Shown here: positions 8,701 through 16,046 of the stretch, in pieces
How the letters are laid out: each line of letters opens with the position of its first letter
Position numbering within the stretch: the first letter of the stretch is position 1
Assembly: GCF_029873475.1 (NCBI RefSeq)
Contig: NZ_CP123499.1
Span: 682,001 to 746,000, forward strand
Direction: 5' to 3'
DNA: 64,000 nucleotides
Source: Arsenophonus sp. aPb
Lineage (GTDB): Bacteria; Pseudomonadota; Gammaproteobacteria; Enterobacterales; Enterobacteriaceae
Translations under genes and position numbers: made by a program
Notes under the pieces: model-generated
Databases searched by the model: none
Seen by the model: the letters and a program-made list of their open reading frames with translations, nothing else
Told to the model about the DNA's origin: nothing

Positions 8701-9206
8701 GGTTGGTCACTGGTTTTCACTAACGCACTAAACAGTAATACCGAGATCCATTCATGCCTAATTGGATCACCTTTAGCTGAAATTTTATATTGTGGATCTA
8801 ATTTAGTTTGAAATAAGCGAGTGGCTTTTCCCCAATCGTGTAATAAGCCTGCCAGACGAGTGAAAGCATCAATTAACGGCAGGTACTTCCAGTTATTTTC
8901 ATACTGGCTGCCAAGTAGTGATTTTTCCGTGCGGTTAACAGGAACATGGCCTTCGTTATTAAATTTATTTTTGTTACCAACCACCCATAATAATTGAAAA
9001 CGGGAACGAGATCGTATCCAGTGGCAACTGATAGCACTATTTCTGCTAGCGCTTTGGCGTAACATTTTATGTACGGTTTTTAATCCATTTTTAGTGATCA
9101 AGGTTTGCCAGGTGTTATCGCCAATCCGATTGGCAAAGGCATCTAATATTCGGCGTGTTCTTTTCAAAGCATTTTTCTCACACTGAGAAACAAACGTTAC
9201 CATCAT
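5772..9206 (-). CDS. cas2-3: Cas2-Cas3 fusion, helicase-nuclease of type I-F
   Basis: Degrades target DNA after Csy binding and takes part in spacer integration with Cas1. The 1144-residue product has an N-terminal Cas2 domain (about 1-90), an HD nuclease (His123-Asp124 in LLHDWGK, His151), Walker A STGCGKT (443-449), DEVD box (610-613), SAT motif (641-643) and a late motif VI (QLAGRVRRHRE). The fused Cas2 domain is the hallmark of type I-F. The ATG overlaps the cas1 stop by four bases, so the two genes are coupled. All catalytic motifs look intact. Confidence 0.97.
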   Translation of the reverse strand: MMVTFVSQCEKNALKRTRRILDAFANRIGDNTWQTLITKNGLKTVHKMLRQSASRNSAISCHWIRSRSRFQLLWVVGNKNKFNNEGHVPVNRTEKSLLGSQYENNWKYLPLIDAFTRLAGLLHDWGKATRLFQTKLDPQYKISAKGDPIRHEWISVLLFSALVKTSDQPQHDSSWLDTLITQRIDEAKLQNWLTEHHSHLQEIKPLTHLPDAASLLSWLIVSHHRLPSLRVDKEINNLKDQTSDTIAQLLQRLKQNWGYENRQDEKEYQQRVSQCFEFPQGLLSQSPAWLTALSSAANHLKQQLPLFLEAMQNGSWRLIAHHARLCLMLGDHHYSSQNNDPNWQTNINLYANTAREPNNGGKKLKQKLDEHLLNVTEAARNVVEYLPFFESEPPVACDIKELKPQKNPKQGFQWQDKAVTAISHYRDENNDNISGFFIVNMASTGCGKTLANAKIMQALSDDKQSLRFILALGLRTLTLQTGDEYRDRIGLDNSQLAVLIGSQAIQQLHQDELAPKNEEQETDYEATGSASVENLFDGDDELRWQDDAWQGILPEEELTTVLRRAKDRALLYAPVLACTIDHIMAATETTRGGRYILPCLRLMSSDLVIDEVDDFMGEDLVAIGRLIHLAGMLGRKVMISSATIPPDLALSFFHAYQQGWYLHATSRHLNHQVGCVWVDEFTAHLATLNNSEQTAQYYQAEHQTFIQKRTERLAEKPARRKATILPLPRDKNDTDQQKSYFQAIQQAIIAQHQQHSFPDKLTGINVSFGVVRMANIQPCIQLTRFLLEAIWPQEVDIRAMAYHSQQVLLLRHAQEKHLDAVLKRKEEPGEAPAALNDPVIRNHLNQTKAKQLIFILVATPVEEVGRDHDFDWAVIEPSSYRSLIQLAGRVRRHRETAVKQPNITLLQYNWKGYQGKNQQVFSQPGYETAAKYTLATHDLTQLVDENQLRATVDATLRIQKPTELQPKNRLADLEHHVISQTLGCQYIFPAKKNVVPVMLRGRLINQPTTGKTSDQLWGYTSGCWWMTGLPQYWNRFRSSAPSTQLYLMEIKENQRPVFQLYDKQSGWVPVEHLFGIKPKPLAEHLLQKLWLVRDYVELINQRQQENEQIPGNSYIFGEITFTHWDNEHCTYHYNDQWGLEKVVD

Positions 9207-10180
9207 AGATTTTGTTCCTTAATCTGTTGTTCAGAATGGTTTTGCAATGCGATTGCTTTTACGGTGTTAAACATAAAATCCAGTGCTTGATGCTCAACAA
9301 ATTGTTGTAATACTTGTTGGCGAAACTCCTGTTCGCTGGCATTGTCCTTGGCGCAGATAAAGGCCCATGGCAGAACTATCGCATCTTTAATTAAGTCAGC
9401 CACATCAAATACCAGTGCTCCGCGGCGAGTTTTGCCATGCATAACAGCAAAACTATGCGGGATACCTAATACCCATAGGCAACTGGCGGCTAAACCGTAT
9501 GCTAAGTAATTACCGTGATTAAGGAACTCATTAGTTTTAGTGAGTGATTTATGTTGTCGGATGAAATTTTTCTGGTTGGTATTATTTGCTGCATATTTAT
9601 ATAAAGTTTTCGTCAATTGTGCTTCTGTTGCTAAGAGTTCTGTGGGATCCTTAGCCACTTTGGTGCGCGCATGAAATGTTTCTAAAGCCTTTTGGATTAT
9701 TTTATTTTGGTAAACAAATTCTTCATTTTTCAATTCACGATCTTTTTCCCAAACTTGTTGTAAATAGTTGATCCGCGCCTGCTGAAACTGCTTTGCGGCG
9801 GCTAAACGCTTATCTTGATCAAACCAGAACTGCATCCAGCCTTGCAAATATTCTGTTGGTCGATACTCATTTTGTGGTGTTAGCCACTCGATTTCGGCAC
9901 CCATAAATAAAGGAGTACCACCGCCGCCACAAAAACCGACCAGTACGCCGGCGGTGGCTAGCATTCGCATAGCGGCTTGAGTGATAGAGGTTCCTGTGCC
10001 TAATAGAATTACGGTCGTATTTGCAATGGGAATATTGTAATAGCAGTTTTCATTTTTAGCTTCCGTTAGATATAAAACTCGGCCATCTTTTTGCATAACG
10101 CGACAATGTTCTAGATAGTAGAGATTAGCTCTTTTGGAATGTAATATTGTTTTTAAGTCTGAAGGAGGCAGTTGTTCCAT
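9203..10180 (-). CDS. cas1: Cas1 CRISPR integrase, type I-F
   Basis: Integrates new spacers at the leader end together with the Cas2 domain of Cas2-3. Sequence is typical of I-F Cas1 (PSDLKTILHSKRANLYYLEH near the N-terminus, FCGGGGTPLF, the glutamate in LLATEAQL, His in AVMHGKTRRG and the acidic FDVADLIKD). I start at the ATG at 10180 (325 residues), which fits the family N-terminus. The longer frame begins with TTG at 10234 and adds 18 unconserved residues. It heads the cas1-cas2-3 transcript, and the gene is intact. Confidence 0.96.
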   Translation of the reverse strand: MEQLPPSDLKTILHSKRANLYYLEHCRVMQKDGRVLYLTEAKNENCYYNIPIANTTVILLGTGTSITQAAMRMLATAGVLVGFCGGGGTPLFMGAEIEWLTPQNEYRPTEYLQGWMQFWFDQDKRLAAAKQFQQARINYLQQVWEKDRELKNEEFVYQNKIIQKALETFHARTKVAKDPTELLATEAQLTKTLYKYAANNTNQKNFIRQHKSLTKTNEFLNHGNYLAYGLAASCLWVLGIPHSFAVMHGKTRRGALVFDVADLIKDAIVLPWAFICAKDNASEQEFRQQVLQQFVEHQALDFMFNTVKAIALQNHSEQQIKEQNL

Positions 10181-10850
10181 TTTTATTTTAAAACTCCATT
10201 TTAATGATTTTTTGACGCTAAATGGCGCTAGCAAATTAATTGATTGTTAATTGGTGTTTTGTTGGTTGCTATTTAGGGTCATATATTAATGAAAATTTTT
10301 TTTATATTTCATGACATAGCACATAAAAATCAGATAAATTTAGGTTAAGTAAGGTTTTGTTCTATGGTATAGCTTATTGAGATTAATTTTAATTTTCCCT
10401 AATTAGACGTAAAAATTTATTGCTTAGTTGCTAGCAACTTTTTTATTGACTAATAAGTTATGTAAATATAGTTAATATAAACTATAGAAATATAGTATTT
10501 ATTTAAAAATCTATACATTAATTAAATGCTGCTAATGTTTAATTATTTTTATTTATTAAAAAAATAAAAATTCTCCATGATAATTGAAGAGTTAAATAAA
10601 TAAAGTTTAAACATAAAATAAATTGAATTTGATTTTGCATTGCTATTTAGTTGAAATACTAAGGTATCTCCGATGGCGATACATAACGTTTTTTTACAAA
10701 AAATGAAATTTATATATATTAAATATACTATTAAAAATTTAGTTGCAGAAAAATATTTGTTAATGTCGGATTATCATAATATTTTATTATAAATTGTTAG
10801 AAATTGATTTCAGGTAATAATAATTCAATAAAACAGACAGCGGAGCAGTA
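10181..10850. other. AT-rich intergenic region between cas1 and the LysR gene
   Basis: About 670 bp of very AT-rich DNA between divergent genes. It must hold the promoters of cas1-cas2-3 (minus) and of the LysR gene (plus). I see no convincing frame, repeat copy or RNA gene in it. Confidence 0.6.
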
Positions 10851-11765
10851 ATGAAAAAATTTTTACCACAATTAGAAAATAAAATGCTGATGGCGTTTGT
10901 CGCTGCTGCTGAGTCAGGTAATTTTTTACAGGCAGGGATATTATTAAATAAGTCTAAAACGACAATTAGTCGTTGGATAAATGAACTTGAGATTATATTA
11001 GGCTACACGTTATTTGATAAACGCTCGAATGGTTCTGTTTTGGATATAAATAGTAATGGTAAACTTTTATTGCCAAAGGTGAAAATGTTTTTATTATCTT
11101 TACAAAAATTAGAAAAGTTTTCTTTCGCGTTAAATAATAATAAAGAGCCTGCGGCCATTAGATTAGCATTTAATCAATTGATTCCTGAAGAGGCGATTGC
11201 TGATGTAATATTGAAATTAAAGAAAGAATTTCCCGCTGTTGAAATACATATTGTTCATGCGGATTTATTTGATGTTGAATTTACCCTTAATAGTAATAAA
11301 GCAGATTTTGTTTTAGGCTTACAATGTGTTGAGATATATAACAATATTAATGCGCAAGTTGTCGGTGATATTCAAATGATGTTAGTGGCAGATCCTGCCC
11401 ACCCTTTGGCGAAAGAACAACAGGTGAATAGTTTATCTTTATCTTCTGAAACAGTCATTTATCCTTCATTACAAGGTAAGGTCGATGATGAGCGATATCA
11501 TTTTCTGCCTTATTCAGAAATGATGTTAACCACTGATTACTATTCGTGTGTGAAATTGGCTGAAAAAGGATTAGGTATTACTTATATTCCTGACCATATG
11601 GCTATTAATTCTATTTTGACAAAAAAATTAAAAGAGGTAAAAGTAGACAAAAATGAAGTCAATAATATCCATTCATTAATGCTATATTACCGTGCAGATT
11701 ATCGTTATTTTGCCATATCTGCCATTTTAAGCTCAGGATTAAAAGAGTGGTTTGGTTATCATTAA
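10851..11765 (+). CDS. LysR-family transcriptional regulator
   Basis: 304 residues with an N-terminal winged helix-turn-helix (about residues 12-65, FVAAAESGNFLQAGILLNKS then TTISRWINELE) and a C-terminal periplasmic-binding-like effector domain. A GGAG site lies 8 bases before the ATG. LysR proteins usually control a divergent neighbour, here cas1, but the gap is long and no link is shown. The gene is AT-rich and lysine/asparagine-rich, like accessory DNA. The effector is unknown and I do not recognise a named orthologue. Confidence 0.85.
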   Translation: MKKFLPQLENKMLMAFVAAAESGNFLQAGILLNKSKTTISRWINELEIILGYTLFDKRSNGSVLDINSNGKLLLPKVKMFLLSLQKLEKFSFALNNNKEPAAIRLAFNQLIPEEAIADVILKLKKEFPAVEIHIVHADLFDVEFTLNSNKADFVLGLQCVEIYNNINAQVVGDIQMMLVADPAHPLAKEQQVNSLSLSSETVIYPSLQGKVDDERYHFLPYSEMMLTTDYYSCVKLAEKGLGITYIPDHMAINSILTKKLKEVKVDKNEVNNIHSLMLYYRADYRYFAISAILSSGLKEWFGYH

Positions 11766-11895
11766 GTGATGAGCACCGTTTGTTATTCAATTAATTTAAC
11801 GACTCGTTGCTTGGTTTTGTCGTAAAATGGCTAACATAATTAAATAAAACATAAACAAACTACCAATGGGATATTTTTTCCCCATTCTTTAAGCA

Positions 11896-11901
11896 TATAA
11901 T
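11896..11901 (+). promoter_or_regulatory. -10 element upstream of the M-box
   Basis: Perfect TATAAT about 25 bp before the M-box aptamer. No good -35 match sits 17 bp upstream, so the promoter is only partly supported. Confidence 0.45.
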
Positions 11902-11920
11902 ACGCGCTCATTCGAAAGTG

Positions 11921-12087
11921 TTATATCTCGTTAGGCGAGGCTCCTATACAAACACAAGTTGCTGATCTCACGACGTCGAGAGACGCCCAAGGTTAGGACA
12001 AGGCAGATCGGATTAAGGTTTGCCTCAAAGTAACTTCCTATCATAGGATACGTTGTATAGTGCTAAAACTAAGACGATTGGGATAGT
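11921..12087 (+). promoter_or_regulatory. M-box (ykoK-type) magnesium riboswitch
   Basis: The conserved M-box segments occur in order: CGTTAGGCGAGGCTCCTATA at 11929, ACGTCGAGAGACGCC at 11971, GATTAAGG, ATAGGATACGTTGTATAGTGC near 12050 and ACGATT at 12074. M-boxes bind Mg2+ and stop expression when magnesium is plentiful, usually ahead of Mg2+ transporters. Here the first gene downstream is a porin. Boundaries are approximate; the family call is from recalled consensus. Confidence 0.88.
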
Positions 12088-12112
12088 GTTCTATGCTCTT
12101 TCATCTGGTCGC

Positions 12113-12138
12113 CCCTATATATGAGATTTATTATAGGG
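12113..12138 (+). terminator. Candidate expression-platform terminator of the M-box
   Basis: CCCTATA (12113-12119) and TATAGGG (12132-12138) form a 7-bp stem, followed within 25 bases by a U-rich stretch ending TATTTTTG. It lies between the aptamer and the porin. The stem is AT-rich and the U-run is not immediate, so support is moderate. Confidence 0.45.
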
Positions 12139-12360
12139 TATCTATATGTTTCTATTTTTGACATTCAGCGAGCAAAGTATTTTCTTAGCTAGGTTTAGCT
12201 ATATCTCTCTTCTTTCTCCTATACCGATAAATTAATTGTTTATTTTATTGTGTTAAAACAGCATAAAGTGATTATAAATAATCACTCATCGGCTGTCTGT
12301 ATTTAAAATATTTGTATGATGACCAGTTCATCAATTTTTATATGTCTTGAGATAAGTATT

Positions 12361-13425
12361 ATGTTTTCTTTTATTAAAAATAAATCGACCGGTTTAATTT
12401 TTTTCTGTTTTTATATTCCCGGGGCTATGGCAGTAGACGTTTATGATAAGCAAGGTAGTCGAATAGCGGTTAATGGTGAGATTGAATCTAAACTAATGAG
12501 TTCAAAAGATAAGAATCAAGATGGTAATGAAATAAAAGTAAAACTGGGTTTAGAGTTAGATAGTCAGTTTACCGATTCTGTTAGTGGTTTTGCCAAATTT
12601 GAACATGAAACAGAACTACATGGCGGAGAAGGGGATAAAAGTAATGAATCAAAGAATAATTTGGCTTTTGCCGGATTAAAATATAAAACTCACCATATCG
12701 ATTATGGTCGTAATTATGGTGTTATTTATGATGTTGCTGCTTATACCGATGGATTATCGCTTTTTGACGGTGATTTCTTTTCTGATAGTGATATTTCAAC
12801 CACCAAAGAGGCGAGTAATTTGCTGACTTATCGCCAAACTGATTTTTTTAATTTAGTAAAGGGACTCAATTTTGCTTTGCAGTATCAAGGCAAAAATAGT
12901 CATAATGATGAGGTTCAGCATCAAAATGGTGAGGGGTGGGGAGCCAGTGTTAGTTATCACTTTACCGATGATTTGCAAGCAACCGTGGCCTATTTTTATT
13001 CCAACAGAACTCAGCAGCAACAGCAGATCCGGGCGGGTAAATCGGCGGAAATATGGGCGGTAGGTTTCAATTATGACGCTGAACCTGTCAAATTTGCCGG
13101 TTTATATTCCGAAAGCCGCAATATTCATTTTCACGAAGTCGATGATAATGTAGTGATCTTTGGTAAAGTTAGTACCCTTGAGTTGCTTTCTTCCTATACA
13201 TTTGCATCAGGCTTAGAGCCGGGAATAGCTTATTTTTATTCGCGGGCTAATAAGCAAGTGGATGTGGTTAATTATCTTAATATTTATACTAACTATAATT
13301 TTAACGATAATTTTAAAGCTTACGCTGCTTATAAAGTTAATCTATTGAGAAATAGCCAACGGGCTAACGAATTAGAGATAGCGCGCGATAATGTTATTGG
13401 GATAGGGATGACTTATAGTTTCTAA
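12361..13425 (+). CDS. OmpC/OmpF-type general porin
   Basis: Outer-membrane trimeric porin for small solutes. From the ATG at 12361 the protein has 354 residues: a signal peptide ending at PGAMA, the mature start VDVYDKQGSRIAVNGEIE, the family signature GLKYKTHHIDYGRNYGVIYD, and a C-terminal aromatic strand ending MTYSF with terminal Phe, as outer-membrane beta barrels require. The upstream in-frame ATG at 12316 would place extra residues before the signal peptide and is less likely. The M-box lies 270 bp upstream, suggesting induction at low Mg2+. A strong hairpin follows at 13476. The exact substrate is unknown. Confidence 0.9.
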   Translation: MFSFIKNKSTGLIFFCFYIPGAMAVDVYDKQGSRIAVNGEIESKLMSSKDKNQDGNEIKVKLGLELDSQFTDSVSGFAKFEHETELHGGEGDKSNESKNNLAFAGLKYKTHHIDYGRNYGVIYDVAAYTDGLSLFDGDFFSDSDISTTKEASNLLTYRQTDFFNLVKGLNFALQYQGKNSHNDEVQHQNGEGWGASVSYHFTDDLQATVAYFYSNRTQQQQQIRAGKSAEIWAVGFNYDAEPVKFAGLYSESRNIHFHEVDDNVVIFGKVSTLELLSSYTFASGLEPGIAYFYSRANKQVDVVNYLNIYTNYNFNDNFKAYAAYKVNLLRNSQRANELEIARDNVIGIGMTYSF

Positions 13426-13475
13426 ACTTTATCACTATTGTGAGCGAATTTTCTGTTATCTTTTATTGTAATTGC

Positions 13476-13531
13476 TAGTTATGTGTGTCGTTAGCTATTT
13501 AATGACATACATAACTAAATTTATTTTTATC
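13476..13531 (+). terminator. Rho-independent terminator of the porin gene
   Basis: An 18-bp RNA stem (TAGTTATGTGTGTCGTTA at 13476 paired with 13500-13517, including two G-U pairs), a 6-base loop and a U-rich tail up to 13531. The tail abuts the insertion-sequence remnant that starts at 13532. Confidence 0.8.
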
Positions 13532-13977
13532 TGATGCGCCGTAAAACCCCGTCCTTCAGGGCGGAGATATAAGGCGCGGTTTTCAAACTAACCAGGTGTT
13601 TGCTGTTGCTCAATGTACTGTCGGATAATAGATATCGGTGCGCCGCCACAACTTCCTGCAAAATAACTTGGTGTCCATAGAACTCCTTTGTAGTAATAAC
13701 GTTGTGCTATATCAGCGCGATCCCGTCGAAGTAATCGACTCGACACCCCTTGGAGACTGTTAACCAGATTAGATATCGCCAATTTTGGGGGGTAATTAAT
13801 CAGTAAGTGAACGTGATATGGGGCGCGTAACATTTTAGCGGCAGGACATGCCGTGCTTGCCTGTGGAGGGAGGGTGCAGTCAGACCGCCCGTTGAAGCAG
13901 GAACCCACCGAGGCGAATCAGACTTCAGGCTGAACGCGGTAGGAATCCACGTCTTTTAGGGCATGGAGGATGTCAAT
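13532..13977. mobile_element. Internally deleted IS200/IS605-family element (non-autonomous)
   Basis: Both ends of the complete element at 30025-31772 are present with no length changes: 13532-13817 corresponds to 30025-30310 and 13818-13977 to 31613-31772. The 1302 bp between, including most of tnpB and the 5' part of tnpA, are missing. A frame spanning the junction joins tnpA to antisense tnpB and is not a gene. Because both hairpin ends and the tnpB 3' region remain, the copy could be moved in trans, and it may still encode a guide RNA for TnpB. Few base differences from the full copy imply a recent origin. Confidence 0.92.
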
Positions 13978-13989
13978 AACCAATGGTTA

Positions 13990-14406
13990 TTAATTACCGA
14001 TTTCAGTGCTTGTTCTTAATTTGGTTAATTCTAACGCTTTATTTTTAGTTAACTCAATTTTGTTGGCCATCGCGGCGATCCCCCAATAGGTTCCTTGCTG
14101 AGTATCATAAAAGCGGTTAATCGCTTCTAAGTTGAGATCGCGATATTTTATCCATGCCAATTGTGATTTTTTCAATGCAGTTTTGAATTTTGAGCTTAAC
14201 TTTTTATCGGCGATTAATAATTGGTATTGCTCGTTCAATTCGTTATCCCATAACTTTAACGCATTTTGGTAACAATCAACGCTATCGAGGGTTGATACCG
14301 TTGTTGGTTTCGCTAAACATTGTTCTAACGTTTGATCGATATTAATGCTATCGGCTAGCACCAATTTACTGATAAATAACATGATAACTAGGGTTAATTT
14401 TTTCAT
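13990..14406 (-). CDS. Secreted LprI/DUF1311-like protein
   Basis: 138 residues with a Sec signal peptide (MKKLTLVIMLFISKLVLA) and a small helical domain with two cysteines and the WD-ELNEQYQLL / SQLAWIKYRD pattern of the DUF1311 (LprI, lysozyme-inhibitor-like) family. Probably periplasmic. Some family members inhibit lysozyme, but this cannot be shown from sequence here. It is a single gene; the IS remnant ends 12 bases beyond its stop codon. Confidence 0.75.
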   Translation of the reverse strand: MKKLTLVIMLFISKLVLADSINIDQTLEQCLAKPTTVSTLDSVDCYQNALKLWDNELNEQYQLLIADKKLSSKFKTALKKSQLAWIKYRDLNLEAINRFYDTQQGTYWGIAAMANKIELTKNKALELTKLRTSTEIGN

Positions 14407-14591
14407 GGCATCAACTCGAATGGTTTATCGGTATTAATAATATATAAGTATACAGGACAAGGTTGATGGTTGAGATATAAATGTCGATTGATTATCAATA
14501 TTACGATTTAGTCTGAATAAAAGAATGGTTATTTGTTCAATGCTGAAATGATTGTCATTATGTAGATCGCTAATTTAGGCTGGCTAAATTA

Positions 14592-14616
14592 CTCCTCATC
14601 GCATGGTGATGAGGAG
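14592..14616 (-). terminator. Hairpin downstream of potE
   Basis: CTCCTCATC and GATGAGGAG form a 9-bp stem around a 7-base loop, about 30 bp after the potE stop on the minus strand. The U-tract is weak. Confidence 0.55.
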
Positions 14617-14644
14617 AAAGCGAGTCAATGATATTGAGTTAGTA

Positions 14645-15970
14645 TTAGCTATGTATATTTTGATTATTTTCCATTTCGAAGCGTGGTGAAACGAAGCCAT
14701 AGAGCGTCCAGCCTAAGAATGTCGCTAGCGCGCCCCACATAATGGCATCTTCTCCAGAAGAATATAAGGCATAAAAACTATAGGTGGCCCCAATAAAAGC
14801 AATAATATTAGCCATTTTTGCTTTCTGTGGCTCAACATTAGCCACTTTTTGTAAGATGATCATGGTGGCCATAGAAAGAATATAAGGAATAATATTTGTC
14901 ACAACTGCGAGGTTAACTAATACATTAAATTGTTTGTTTAATGATGGACTAATGGTCATTAGCGCTAAGCCAGATTGGATAATGACAATAGTCAGCATAC
15001 CTTTAATCGGTGCTTCTGCTTTATTGACAGCGGAGAAAAGTTTTGGAAAGTAGCCAGCATCCGATGATGATTTAAATACTTGCGCAATGGTAAACTGCCA
15101 ACCCAGTAGGGAACCACAACATGACATGATCATTAGCGCCATGATGACTTTACCGATCGTGGGATTAAATATTTGTGCGAAAGCTAAACCAAAGGGGGCC
15201 GTGGAGTTAGCTAAGTCTATATTAGGTACAATACCGGCTATGACATTGGTGGATACAATATAGATGGCTGCTGCGCCTAGTGTGCCGCCTAATACGGCAA
15301 TAGGAACATTTTTCTCTGGGTTATCAACGGCTTCACTATTTGCACAAGCCGATTCCATGCCGAGAAATGCCCATAGTGTCATGGCAATTGAGGAGCCAAC
15401 TGCCTGAAAGAATGGAAAATTATGTGGGTTCCAGGAGTTGATATATAGGTCGGATTTGAACCAGTACCAGCCAATAATGGAGATCCCCATAACTGGAATA
15501 ATAACCCCCCAAACGGTGATACTACTTATCTGACCCGTGATGTGAGCACCACCAAAGTTAGCAACAGTACAGATCCATAATACGGCGATGGTAGCGATAC
15601 AAATAAGTAATGGGCTTAAGCTTACCCCGAATAGTTCTGCTCCATACCCAACTGCAGAGATAGCAATCGCCACGTTAGCAATTAATAGTGAGATCCCATA
15701 AGTGTAGTTAGCCATAAAGTTGCCGGATTTACCGAAGGTATATTCAGCGTAACCACCCATTCCGCCACTGCGACGGCTGTACATGCCACACTTTGAGAAA
15801 GCGTAAGCCAGGGCCATTGAGCCGACAGCGGTAACGATCCATGAGAGGATTGATATGGTACCAACTTCTGCTAACTTGGTCGGCAGCATAATAATACCTG
15901 AGCCCATCATATTCACCGTAGTCAATATGGTTAGCTGTAGCACACTCATTTTATTTTTAGATACCTGCAT
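14645..15970 (-). CDS. potE: Putrescine/ornithine antiporter PotE
   Basis: Inner-membrane APC-family transporter exchanging putrescine for ornithine, so that with SpeF it consumes cytoplasmic protons and supplies acid resistance. 441 residues, against 439 in E. coli, with about 12 membrane segments and the conserved start (NKMSVLQLTILTTVNMMGSGIIMLPT). It follows speF in the same direction, the E. coli arrangement, and expression should depend on the speF leader. A hairpin follows the stop. Confidence 0.95.
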   Translation of the reverse strand: MQVSKNKMSVLQLTILTTVNMMGSGIIMLPTKLAEVGTISILSWIVTAVGSMALAYAFSKCGMYSRRSGGMGGYAEYTFGKSGNFMANYTYGISLLIANVAIAISAVGYGAELFGVSLSPLLICIATIAVLWICTVANFGGAHITGQISSITVWGVIIPVMGISIIGWYWFKSDLYINSWNPHNFPFFQAVGSSIAMTLWAFLGMESACANSEAVDNPEKNVPIAVLGGTLGAAAIYIVSTNVIAGIVPNIDLANSTAPFGLAFAQIFNPTIGKVIMALMIMSCCGSLLGWQFTIAQVFKSSSDAGYFPKLFSAVNKAEAPIKGMLTIVIIQSGLALMTISPSLNKQFNVLVNLAVVTNIIPYILSMATMIILQKVANVEPQKAKMANIIAFIGATYSFYALYSSGEDAIMWGALATFLGWTLYGFVSPRFEMENNQNIHS

Positions 15971-16046
15971 TTTTTTCTCTCTTAACTCTTGAGAAATCTT
16001 AGTTATTTAATTGGTAAAGATTTACTGTTTGTGAAGTTATGCATGA

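Noticed and set aside
10181..10234. Upstream TTG start for cas1
   Set aside because: Adds 18 residues not typical of I-F Cas1, while the ATG at 10180 begins right before the conserved PSDLKTILHSKRANLYYLEH region.
13588..13908. 106-codon frame in the IS remnant
   Set aside because: It fuses the C-terminal part of tnpA to antisense tnpB sequence across the deletion junction; not a real gene.
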